A program made the translations under genes and the position numbers. Source: Eupeodes corollae (lineage: Eukaryota > Arthropoda > Insecta > Diptera > Syrphidae). Taken from it: a DNA stretch of 64,000 bases. Below the pieces are notes generated by a model, which was not told the DNA's origin, did no database searches, and worked only from the letters and a program-made list of their open reading frames with translations. The stretch is taken from the NCBI RefSeq assembly GCF_945859685.1, contig NC_079149.1:13861118-13925117 (forward strand), read 5' to 3'. Below, one piece after another: positions 8,782 to 19,700 of this stretch; position 1 is the first letter of the stretch, and the number at the start of each line of letters is the position of its first letter.

Positions 8782-10623
8782 TTGAAAGCCAATGGTATGG
8801 ATTTTTACGAATTGGCATTAATATTTGCGTTTAAATTAAAAAGAAGGAATAAACCTGTAATAAAAAGGCAAAATTGGGTTCACCCGTCGAACTCACAACG
8901 CCTAGTGAAAGGCCAATTTCAAAAAAATTATCTAGACCTTCGATCCCACCCAAGCAAATTCTTCAATTACTTCCGCATGAGCGCCAGAAGTTTTGATGAA
9001 CTTCTGTTGTTGATACGGTCTTTAATAATTTTCAAAAATACCAGGTGGAGAAAAGCAACATCTCCAAAAGAAAGACTGGCGGTTACACTGAGGTAATCAA
9101 ATAAAGATTATGTTTTAATTAAAAAAAAAAATGTATAAATGCAATAAATTAACATAAAATATAATTCAGAATTTAGAAAAAAAAATGAATGGTTACACGT
9201 TCAAACTAACTAATTTGATTCGGAGTCCGAATCGTTCTCTTTGTTTTCGCCTTTTCGTTTCAAACCGCGCAAAAATTAAATTTTGACATCAAATTTTTCG
9301 CTGTCGTTGAGTTTTTTAAATGATGGCAACAAGGAGGGTTAAAATGTTTTGTCTTCGTCTACATTTTAATCTTTTCCATCCCTTAAAATCTCCAACTAAT
9401 CCTGCTCATATGTCGTTTTCTTTTTTTGGATCCAGTCGCTTGGATCTGTATGGTTATTTCGGGTGTATTCTGTGCTTCTGTTAAGAATACCTCCAAATTT
9501 TCATCGAATTCTTCAATTTCACAATTACTGACGGTCTGGTGGTAAAAATTTTTGCGCCACTTATTAGCTGCTTGGCCTGATTTTACATTTTTTTTGTGTA
9601 CTAAGCTCTCGGCGAAAATATGTTTTCAAATTTTTCCATTTATTTTAAAGTTCTTTGACTAAAAATATAAAAGAAACAATTGTATTTTTGAATAATTTGG
9701 CATTAATTTTGTCTCTAAAATTAAGGATTTGTGTTTTTTTTAAGACCAGATACTTTCTTAATTTGTATTTCCTTAATCCAAAATATTATTTTATTATTTT
9801 CTATAGGTACCTTGCAACAGGAAACAGTTTCAGGTGTCTTCATTACGAATTTCTCATAGGTGAAACAACCTTATGAGAAATTATTAAGGATACATGTGAC
9901 AAAATATGGATATGCCTAAAAGAAAATTACATACCGGAACAAACAGAAGATACTTGGAAACAAGTTGCTGACAAATTTTTAACAAGTACAAATTTTCCCA
10001 ATTTAGTAGGAGCAAATGACGGCAAACATGTAAGGGTCCAAAATACATCTAAATCTGGATCGAAGTATATAAATTACAAGAAGTATTTTTCATTGGTTCT
10101 TATGGCAGTTACAAACGTGGATTGCTGCTACCTATCCGTTGAAATTTGATCCTAGGGGAATGCAAGTGACTCCCATGTTTTCCAACGATTTAACTTTATG
10201 AAAAAGCTAAACAATGTTCAATTGATCCCAATTGACAAAGAAGGGAAATGCATGCCATTTGTGTTTAAAGCCGATGAAGCTTTTGCATATAAGACCACAT
10301 GCAACGTCCATTTGGACGAAGAAATTTGCCCACGGACAAAAAAAATATATAATTATAGTCTTACTAGAGCCCGAAAAATGGTGGAATGCTCGTTTGGAAT
10401 CTTAAGTAATAAATGGATGATACTTCATAGACAACTTGACGTGCATCTCTCATTTTGCAATAATATTATTAAAGCCTGTTGCATCCTTCACAATTTTGTT
10501 CGCAAAAGAGATGGTATAAGGTATGAAGACACTTTGTTTGAATGTTCGTTGACAAAACCTAATATAACAAATGTACGTGAATCTCATGATGGTTCAACAG
10601 CAAGGAATTATTTTGCAATATAA
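8782..10623 (+). pseudogene. PIF/Harbinger transposase, spliced, inactivated
   Basis: Exon 1 (8782 to about 9091) carries WVHPSNSQRLVKGQF, FFNYFRMSARSFDELL and RLAVTLR, the N-terminal blocks of Harbinger nucleases. A roughly 715 nt intron (GT after the AG of codon LR; acceptor CTATAG ending at 9805) brings in YLATGNSFRCLHYEFLIG. Downstream blocks include NLVGANDGKHVRVQ (first catalytic Asp) and a C-terminal part at 10198-10623 with AFAYKTTC, RARKMVECSFGILSNKW and CCILHNFVRKR. Two in-frame stops near 10150-10157 and a stop after the FLIG block disable it, so it cannot encode an active transposase unless repaired. Outer ends at about 8597 and 10912 are inferred from interruption of the host MITE; matching terminal repeats were not found. 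Confidence 0.82.
9206..9600 (-). pseudogene. Probable second protein of the same Harbinger element
   Basis: On the minus strand at about 9590-9400 a frame reads GQAANKWRKNFYHQTV, then EIEEFDENLEVFLTEAQ and a basic KKRKRH stretch, like the end of a Myb/MADF-type Harbinger partner protein. It lies in the intron of the transposase on the opposite strand. Only part of the protein is readable. Confidence 0.35.
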
Positions 10624-11289
10624 TTTAATTCACTTCAAGGTTCAGTACCATGGCAATATGAAAAAATATAAATTTGATATAAAATCAAAATGCTATGACC
10701 TAAGAAAGAAATTATTCGATTTTTTACTTAAAAATAAACGTAGCTCAAGCTCCTGTATGAATTAAAATTCAATAAATATACCAACACTCTTAAACTGCTT
10801 TCTTTTTTACAAAATTCTCCTTGACATCAGTACCTATTCTTCGAATACTAAAAAAGTTTCACAAAAAGGGTAACAACCCAGCAGACATATCTTAAACCTC
10901 CGATATTTTCATTTAATTGTTAGTTTTCAAGTATCATACATTTTAAACTTGGAACTTTATTTCACTAACTTCAACTTTCAGTTCATTATTGCCTACAAAA
11001 TAATCCTCAGGCAAGCCATAAGTCCATCAAGATTTGTATTTTGTATTGTGAAGAAATATTACTTACATTTTTCTTTTCCAATTTGGCAAGGAACACGTTT
11101 ACACAAAACATTAAATGGAAATGTAAAAAAAAAAATAATAAAATAAAGTTCAGCTTTCAGTTGAATGAAAAAACAGGATGAACTTTCATTTTGACATTAG
11201 GAGACTTGATTTGATAATAAGGAGGATTTTTCTTAACTAACTTCTCATTCAACTTGTTTGAATGTTTTGGTAGCTGGCCAATCAGATAC

Positions 11290-11593
11290 TGTATAATCGT
11301 GGACTGTAAAAACATAGAAACGAACGGATAAAATGAAACACCGATTTGTTTAGAGCCGGGAAACTCAGAAAACTTGACTATCCTAACTCTTTATTAAATA
11401 CTGATTCTTATAACAATTAATCTAATCGAACGCTATTGAATTGTGCGAGGGTTAAATATAAACTGAATTTCAAAGTGCTCAAAGGCAATACATTCTATAC
11501 AAATACAATGATATTTACGTTATATGCCTATTACAATGTCCTTGTGATTCTATACAAACATAATATATTATGTATAACATAGTGTTTGATACA
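11290..11593 (+). mobile_element. Solo LTR, 304 bp, target duplication GATAC
   Basis: The insertion starts TGTAT and ends ATACA (TG...CA with a short inverted repeat) and is flanked on both sides by GATAC (11285-11289 and 11594-11598). The uninterrupted MITE copy at 36876-37364 has a single GATAC at the corresponding place, which shows the empty site. A 5 bp duplication with TG...CA ends fits an LTR retrotransposon (BEL/Pao, Copia or Gypsy) reduced to one LTR by recombination. Strand orientation is not determined by this evidence. Confidence 0.8.
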
Positions 11594-11650
11594 GATACTA
11601 GCAACTTGCCTTATTTTCAAGTGCCTTATGTCGCTTAAAGTTGCCCATTA

Positions 11651-12063
11651 TGTTTGGTTTCGACATTTGCCAAATTTGCCTTCATTGTTTTATTAGATAT
11701 CTAACGTCTAACGTCCGATACAAGCTTGATCAACTCTTTTGCGAAAAATGTAATTTTGTGTTCCATACATTTACCAAAATGCATTTTAAAATTATTTATT
11801 TGATTTACAATAAAGAATTCTTGGCATCACTTTTACCAAACTGTCATCCCAAAAAATTCCAGCTGTTTGGAACGAGATGGTTATATATTTTTTGTCGACA
11901 TCTCAACCTCATGCAAAAATATTCAGTTATAAATTTCATTGCAAAAAGTGGTCGAACAGAAATTTGAAAATTCTTTTTGGTTCAAAATAAGTATAACTTA
12001 TGTTAATTCTTTTAAAACTGTATTGAACTTAAAACCTGCGATAATAAACTAACATTACCCACA
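11651..12063 (+). promoter_or_regulatory. Upstream region of rig, presumed promoter and 5' UTR
   Basis: About 410 bases separate the end of the MITE from the rig start codon. The short frame at 11641-11967 has no family resemblance. The ATG context (CCCACAATGACC) is a good fly start context. No core promoter motif was identified with confidence, so a transposon-derived promoter cannot be excluded. Confidence 0.35.
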
Positions 12064-13718
12064 ATGACCACACCAGTAGTCAAGGTTCCCATTGTCCCAC
12101 AATGGAATCTGGTCGCCGGTTGTGTTGCGACTCCCGATGAGGGTTTTCTTTATGTTGGAAACAAAACCATTAATTATATATCTGCCATCAAGAGTGGCGA
12201 ACATGCACCTGTTATGAAAATCTTCCAAACCCGTCAAACTATCCGAGGGCTAGACTGTGACCCGAATTGGTCCACAACGAAGTACTTTGCAATTCTGGCC
12301 CAGGACAACTCGGTGCAGATTTGGGATTTTGAGCTAGCCAGAGCTATTTACGGCCACAAGGCACACTTTATCAAACCACAGACCGAAGGAGATATCCCTG
12401 CACAGGGAAACGATGGAGTGCACATGAGCTTCATGTCCAATCGCAACATACTCTCGATTTCCCAAACTGACTTGGTAGTGTATTGCGTCGCATCGAATAC
12501 CTTCTGCCGACGTCATCGTATCATTCCCAAGAAATACACTGTCACCATCCTCAAGTGTTCGCCATACAATGAGCACATATTTGCGGTTGGAACTCCCAAG
12601 GGTCTCGTTATTCTGGCCGATCTGAAGTCCGAACAAATTCTTTACACTCTGAAGGGTCACGATGCTACTGTGACTTCCCTGGCTTGGAATCTTACGAAGC
12701 CTGCTAGTTCCGCACTGCCACAGTTACCTGCGGTTGCAACTCCTTTAAAGCCAACACCACAAAAGCCCAGGCAGGAGCCGAAGACTCCTCTTGGGGGTGC
12801 ATCTGATGATATATTCGACATTTATGACTACGACTATTTGGAGAACGAGTTTGGGGCTCCAACCAATAATAAATCAAGTCTGGACCAATTTGAGGGCATC
12901 GACAAGAATCAGGAAGATGGAAACAATACTAATTTCAATTATGTCGAAGCATGCGAAAGCCTCAAAGAGGAAATCGATGCGCTGAAGAATAAGTCAGCAG
13001 AGTATTCTTCCAACGACCAACAAGTCACTCTCGCAGATTGCCAAGAATCCGAGCATCGAGCTGAAGTATCGAGTTCATGTGACTCGAACAATAGCGTGGA
13101 GCTCCTCGATAGAAGCTCCGACGATGAGAGTACAAACAAGGAGAAACACGTTATGCGACATCAAGCCGAGGTCCATACCCAGGAAGAAATGGAACTTACA
13201 CCTCCGCGGATGTCATTTACAGCTCCCGCAAGTCCCAAAAAAATTCCATTGTTGGCATCGGCTGGGGCGGACTCAGTGGTCTGGATTTGGAATACAAAGA
13301 CTGGAGGAGCTTGTGATCAGTTGAAGGGAAAGAGTAATCCACATGGAAAAAGTAAGAGTTTTAATCATTCCTTAGTTTCTTAATGACTTTATTTGTATTT
13401 TTCCTTATCGATAGATTATCACATTGAGGCATTATGGCTAAGTCCCAATACCATATTGGTAACTTCGAGGTCTGGAACCATCACATCTTTCACCGAAGAC
13501 TTAACCAGGCCTGGAAAATACAAAGAAGACAAAAAGGAATTCCCACAACAGGCCGTCGTCTCGCTGTGCCTGTCCATCAATGCTCCACTCCTCTGGACCA
13601 TATCATCGTTCCGAGAGATCATTTGCGAGAATTTAGAAACAAACAAAATTGTTGCCAAATACAGCTGTGCTTCCACAAACATAGTAACAATGCGAGAGAG
13701 ACCCGATGACATGAACAA
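12064..13718 (+). CDS. rig: rig exons 1-2: first WD40 propeller
   Basis: Exon 1 starts MTTPVVKVPIVPQWNLVAG and includes blades with IRGLDCDPNW, NSVQIWDFELA, TVTILKCSPYNEHIFAVG and TLKGHDATVTSLAWN. At residues about 212-394 a roughly 180-residue Pro/Lys-rich, then acidic and coiled-coil-like stretch interrupts the blade; the blade resumes as LLASAGADSVVWIWNT. Donor GTAAGA at 13352, 63 nt intron, acceptor GATAG ending at 13414. Exon 2 continues YHIEALWLSPNTILVTSRSG and ends at donor GTAAGT (13719), phase 2. Confidence 0.93.
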
Positions 13719-16700
13719 GTAAGTGCCGAAGTAGAATTTGATTGGAATCTAACTGAGAATCTATACTGAGAGTGCATTTGAGTGGAGCAACGGTGTTAAA
13801 TCTTTAAAAACCTTGGGCCCCCAAAAATGTACCTGATATTTTATTTAAAAAAAAATAGAAACTGAAAACTAATAAAGTTTATTTGTTAATGGTTATTTTA
13901 TTTAAACAGAAAAGTATTTTTGAATAAATGTTTTTATTTTTTGACTGTGTTCGGCAAATAGTTGTAGACGCTTTAGGACGCAAGTAGTATTTTCGTTGCA
14001 TGATTATTTTTGTAGCAAAATTTAAGGACTCCACTCAAATGAAAAAAAACTCTTCTCTATAATTCTATTGTTGACCATTCACCCTCTTTTAGTTACTATA
14101 TTAAATTTCTTCTTTTTTAGGTCCCAATTACTTCTCAAACTCCTGATCTAAATCTTCTCACTTTAAGTTACGTAATCATAGCATCTGTTAAGGTTAAATT
14201 GTTGTTTTAAAAGGTTGATGGTGTCCCATCTAGTGTGGCCAATGTATTGTACCCTCTGTATATTCTATTCAATGAATCTCTTATGTGAAGATATAAGACA
14301 AGTAGACTGTGTTTTTAAGGATTTTACAAAGAGCGCCGGTAAATAATGTCCATATAAATTCAGTTCAGTTCTTGTTCTCTTCAAAGACAGTTCTATACTT
14401 TTCTCTCTCTATTGTTTTTAATACTTTCATTATGGAAATCCAATTTTCCGAATGTAACTTCTTAACTTCTAAAAGTGATTTGATTCTTTGCGGTGTTTGT
14501 CTTTCCGGTTTTCATTTTAAATGTACAAAAATTAGTATAACCATACGGGCTACGCTTGAATCAAACGAAAATATTTTTTGGAAGTGTGCTACCTGCACAA
14601 ACTTTTCATTCTTAGGTTGCATACCTAAAATTAAAGAACTTTATCGATTCTTTGTTGAGAATAAATCTGAGTTCGATAATCTAATGAAACCCCCACGCTT
14701 AACTCGCTCTCAGTCCAAACCGACGACTGTTGAACCTAACAACAACAATAAACAATTACAGCTGTTTACAGGAAAAAACATTCCTTCTTATACCCGATCT
14801 CTTTACTCGCCTATGCATAAAACTTCCTCCGCTTCATCTCCTGCACTTAAAAGTGGTAATAACAAAACTATTATTAAAAATAAAAAAACCGATACCAACG
14901 TCTAAGCAAGGCACAAAGGCAACGGGTAAGCCACACTCTTCTTCACAGAGTGATGATTTTGCTAATGCTGCTCTCAGTGCGAAAGCTATGATCTCCAAAA
15001 GGTTTGTAACGACCGCTGCTGGTGTGCTACCTGTTACTCCATCCTCTCTGTCTGCTGGTCTTGACAGAACTGAAATTGATGATATGCAGGTTAGCTTGTT
15101 AGCTAGTGCCAACAAAACTGATTCTAGTCACACAAATGAAAAAATGATGCTGTTGTTGTCGATGATAATGTTCCTGCCATGAAGGAGGTTTTTGTTGTTG
15201 CCGATGGTGATGCTACTAAGAAAGAGGTTGTTGTTGTTGTTTCGGGTAGTGTCGATGAAGCTGCTGCTGTTGTGGGTGATGTTGGGGCTGTAGATGACGT
15301 TTCTTCTAATATTTTCACTGATGCTGGTAGCAATAATGGGTTATATATTGATGATGCTGGTGCTGCTCTCGTCGACGTTGATCGTGCTGCTGATATGAAT
15401 GCTGTTTTTAATAAAAGTGTTGCCAATGTAAGTGCGGCTACTACGTTTATTAAGAGTGCTGGTGATAGTGAATTGTCTGCCACTAAATCATTATCTCTAT
15501 CTGATTCTAAATTATCATGCCATGATGATGTGAATCTTCATGCTGTTATAACTTATAACCCTTAAAATAACGAAATTATTCCTAAACCTACGATTAAAAA
15601 CAATAACATTAAAAAATCCAAACTATATTATGGCACGGATGCTTTTTCATCCCTGAATGATGCTGCTGTTACTCGTTATAATTGGTTTCACCTGTCCAAA
15701 TTCAGGGTTGGTACAGAACCAAATCTATTAATTGATCATATTGCTTCTAAAACTAAAATTCCCATCAATGATATAAAGTGCTTCAAGTTAGTGAAAACCG
15801 ACTCTGACCTATCTAATTTGAAATATGTTATTTTAAAAAAAGTGTTCCATCTAACATGCTTTCCATGGATCAAAAGCTTTGGCCTAGATCGGTCCAAATT
15901 AAAAAATTCATTTCGCGGAAAAAAAAACGAAGCGCCTCCGGGGAATACCGAAACAACGTAAATCCGGTATCTCTAGTACCTCCTGTTTCCCATTCTGCTT
16001 TACCTTCTAACATAAATAACTTTTTTATATATTACCAAAACGTTGGTGGTTTACGAACAAATATTAATAACCTACATTATCATGCCAATACGAAATCCTA
16101 ACGTTTACTAATAAATTTCATAATTCTGACCTTTTTGATACTAATAATTATTCAGTCTTCCGCAAAGACAGATGTTTAGAAAAAACAAATCCAACAAGAG
16201 GTGGCGGTGTAATGATTGCTGTTAGCTCATCATTCTCCTGCTTCGAAATTAATCTTCCTTCGTCATCTTCAACTTTACCATCGAGCTTCAACATTGATCA
16301 AATCGCTGTGAGAGTTTTAATCAACAATAGTTGTGACTTAACTATATTATTAAGTTATATACCACCAGGTAGTTCTCTTGAATTATATAAAATCCATATA
16401 AATAATTGTAGTGATATTATTAAATTATTAAATAGTAATCAACATTTAATTATTCTGGGCGATTTCAACCTGGGTAATATAAACTGGGTATGGGATCCTG
16501 ATGAATTATGTCTATTTGCATCTAATATTAGTAATGAATGTGAATACGAGATACCTCGATTCTTTTTTAGAACTAAATCTTACTCAAATAAATAATTTTA
16601 AAAATAGTTTAAATCGTATACTTGATCTCATATTTATCGATAGTGAAATTGTTGCTGATGTCAAAAATTGTAACTATCCTATTTTTAAAAATAGTATTCA

Positions 16701-19700
16701 CCGCCTAGCCTTAAGTGTTAAACTTAGTTTCTATGACTATTTTAAACCTGTAATGGGAAGAGTAGTCAAATATGATTTCAAAAAATCTAATTTTGAAGGA
16801 TTAATTAATCATTTAAATTCGTTTTCTTGGAACTATATCGTTCATAATTATGAGCTCTTGGATGCATATAATTTATTGCTGGGGACAATTAAAGAAGCAA
16901 TAAACTTGTTTGTACCTAAAGTCGTTGTCTTTAATAATTCAAAGCCGCATTGGTGAAATAAACGTTTATCAAACTTATATAACCAACAAAATAAATCGTA
17001 TAATTTATATCGAAATTCCGTCAATGATATTGCACTCCGCAGTAACTATCTGCGTCTTCAAAAAGAATTAGATTTCTTACATACATTTTTTTACAAGGAT
17101 TATCTGTGTCGTACTGAATCTTGATTGAAACAAAATAGTAAACATTTTTGGTTGTACATAAATAACAAAAAATGCTCTAACGGGATACCAAATTGCTTAA
17201 CTTAAATACCATATGCAACCTCTTTGCAAATTTTTTTCAATCGGTTTACTCCCCTCAATATGTTCCTCAAAATTATTCATCAGTTATAAGTGATAATTCC
17301 ATCAATATAGGCAGCTTAAACTTAAGCTGCAAAGATGTTGAGTCAGCTCTAAGGGATCCCAATGATGATAGTCAACCGGGATCTGATGGCATTCCACCAA
17401 TTGTATTGAAAAACTGTGCTGTTGCTGTTTCAGGGCCATTAACTCTACTGTTCAATGTTTCTCTCGAAAAGGGCCTTTTTCTTGACGATTGGAAAATTTC
17501 CTATATTATTCCTATCCATAAATCTGGCTCTAAACAGGATGTTTCTAATTACCGTCCTATAAGTAAATTGTCTACGATTCAAAAAAATTTCGAGAAAATA
17601 ATTTATGATAAACTAACCTTTATTCTCAAAGAAACGATTGCGCCATCTCAGCATCGATTTATAGCCGGAAGATCCACTACAACAAACCTATCTATTTCTT
17701 GTAACCAAATTAATAGAAATCTCGAAAATGGTTTTCAAACTGATGTAGTCTTTACGGACTCTTCGAAGGCTTTCGATAGGGTCAACCATTTTATAATATT
17801 AAAAAAGATGGAATCTATCGGATTCCATTCTAATAATTTAAAATGATTTGCATCCTATCTCATAGGTAGAACAGAGTTTGTCCGCGTTAATGATTTACTT
17901 TCTGAAGTGATTCATGTAACTTCAGGTGTTCCTCAAGGAAGTCACTTGGGACCCCTTCTATTCCTGATATTAATCAATGATATACCAACGGTTATCAACA
18001 ATTCTCTCTGCCTAATGTTTGCGGATGATATCAAAATTTTCGGCTGTATCAAATCCTTGGACGATTGTCTTTTACTTCAAAGTGACCTTGAGCGCTTATC
18101 TGTATGGTGCACTGCTAACCAGCTTTTCTTAAATGTTTCTAAATGCCAATCTTTATCTTTCTCTCGTAGTCTTAGTCCAATTTGTTTTGAATACGAAATA
18201 AATAAAACAAAACACAATTATAAAATACTCCTTGGTTCTGTTTTATTCTGCTGATATTAAAAGCTTCAATAATATAATTTTCTTCAATGTCCGATATTTA
18301 GTACAACAAAGTTTCGTGTGAATAAGAGTTTCGAAGAATATTTTGTCAAAAATTGATTTTAGTTCTATCATGTCAGTGAGTGTCATTACTTACTTACTTA
18401 CTTAAGGTGGCGCTACAGTCCGGGGCGGACCTGGGCCTCAACCAACAAGCGTCTCCAGCCAGCTCGGTCCCTAGCTAGCTGTCTCCAGTTTCGCACGCCA
18501 AGTTGGTTGAGGTCCTCTCCCACCTGGGTGCGCCACCTGAGTCGCGGTCTTCCTCTACTGCGCCGTCCCTCGGGATTGGATTCCAAGACCTTCCGGGCTG
18601 GAGCGTTGATGTGCATCCGCTCTACATGACCTAACCATCTAAGCCGTTGGACTTTGATTCTGCTAACTAGGTCAGTGTCGCTGTACAGCCCGTACAGCTC
18701 GTCGTTATATCTTCTCCTCCATTCTCCATCTATGCGTACGGGACCAAAAATCACCTTAAGAATTTTTCTCGCGAAGCATCCTAAGACTCTACTCTACTTA
18801 ATGCTTTAACAAAATCCATTTGAGAATTCTTTTCTACTGCGTTTAAACACTGATAAGAAAAGCAAGCCACATTAGTAGTTGCGGATCGACCACTTATGAA
18901 ACCATGTTGAAATTTATAGATATGACATTTGAATATTGCATATAGCTTGTTTTTTACTATTTTGTCAAAAAGCTTCGGAATAGTTGAAAGTTTACTAATT
19001 GGGCGATAATTTGTAATCAACTTATTATCTCCGGACTTAAAAATTGGATTAATATAAGACTCTTTCCATTTGAAAGAGATTGGTTAAAAATAATCTGAAG
19101 GGGTAAACATAGAGTACTATAACAGTGTTTTAACCCAATTGGAAAAACACCATGAACATCTGGTGATCTAGATGGAATCAATTCACGTAAGGCGGTAGAA
19201 ACATCTTTTAATTTACACTGAAAACTCCAACAAACTGTTATTTGCAATATAGAAGTACAATCGTAGTAATTGCCGACAACTAAATATGTAGTGCTGTAAA
19301 TACTTTAGAAAAAATCATCAAACCAATCAACATTAGTCTGGGGTTCACTGGAAGCATTGTCATTATAAGCCATTACTGAAGGAAATCCAATGAATTTCCG
19401 TTTTACATTTACGAATTTCCAAAGCTTCTTTGGGTTTTGCTTCAATTCAATCTCTGTAGCATGTACATAATTACTAAAACAAAATTTTGATAGAAAAACA
19501 TACTCTTTCCGAAGACGAGAATATAAAGTGAAATTTTCATTTCTCCTATTGCTTTTAAAGTTCTTAAAAACTTTATTTTTGGCATTTTTTTATCTACGTA
19601 ACCTTGATTTCGACCAAGGGTGACTTTTATGACCTTTTTCTTAATGAAAAAATTTGTAACCGTTAATATAATATAGCTTTTTGATGGCTTTAAAACTTTA

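Larger units (their letters stand above)
8540..11650 (+). mobile_element. GTTCAG-family MITE copy, split by two later insertions
   Basis: Segments 8555-8597, about 10912-11289 and 11599-11640 align collinearly with the complete copy at 36876-37364 (shared blocks include CATTCTTTGAACGTA, AAAACATTAAATG and TTGCCTTA.TTTCAAGT). The first break is filled by the Harbinger element at about 8597-10912; the second by a solo LTR at 11290-11593. Outer termini are degenerate. The segment order is good evidence that this MITE was inserted first. Confidence 0.65.

Noticed and set aside
10949..11146. 65-codon forward frame
   Set aside because: Lies wholly within the MITE copy and is not conserved in the other two copies.
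15124..15483. 119-codon reverse frame rich in Ala, Ser and Thr
   Set aside because: It is the antisense of GTT/GCT/GAT triplet repeats in the LINE ORF1; it contains no motif.
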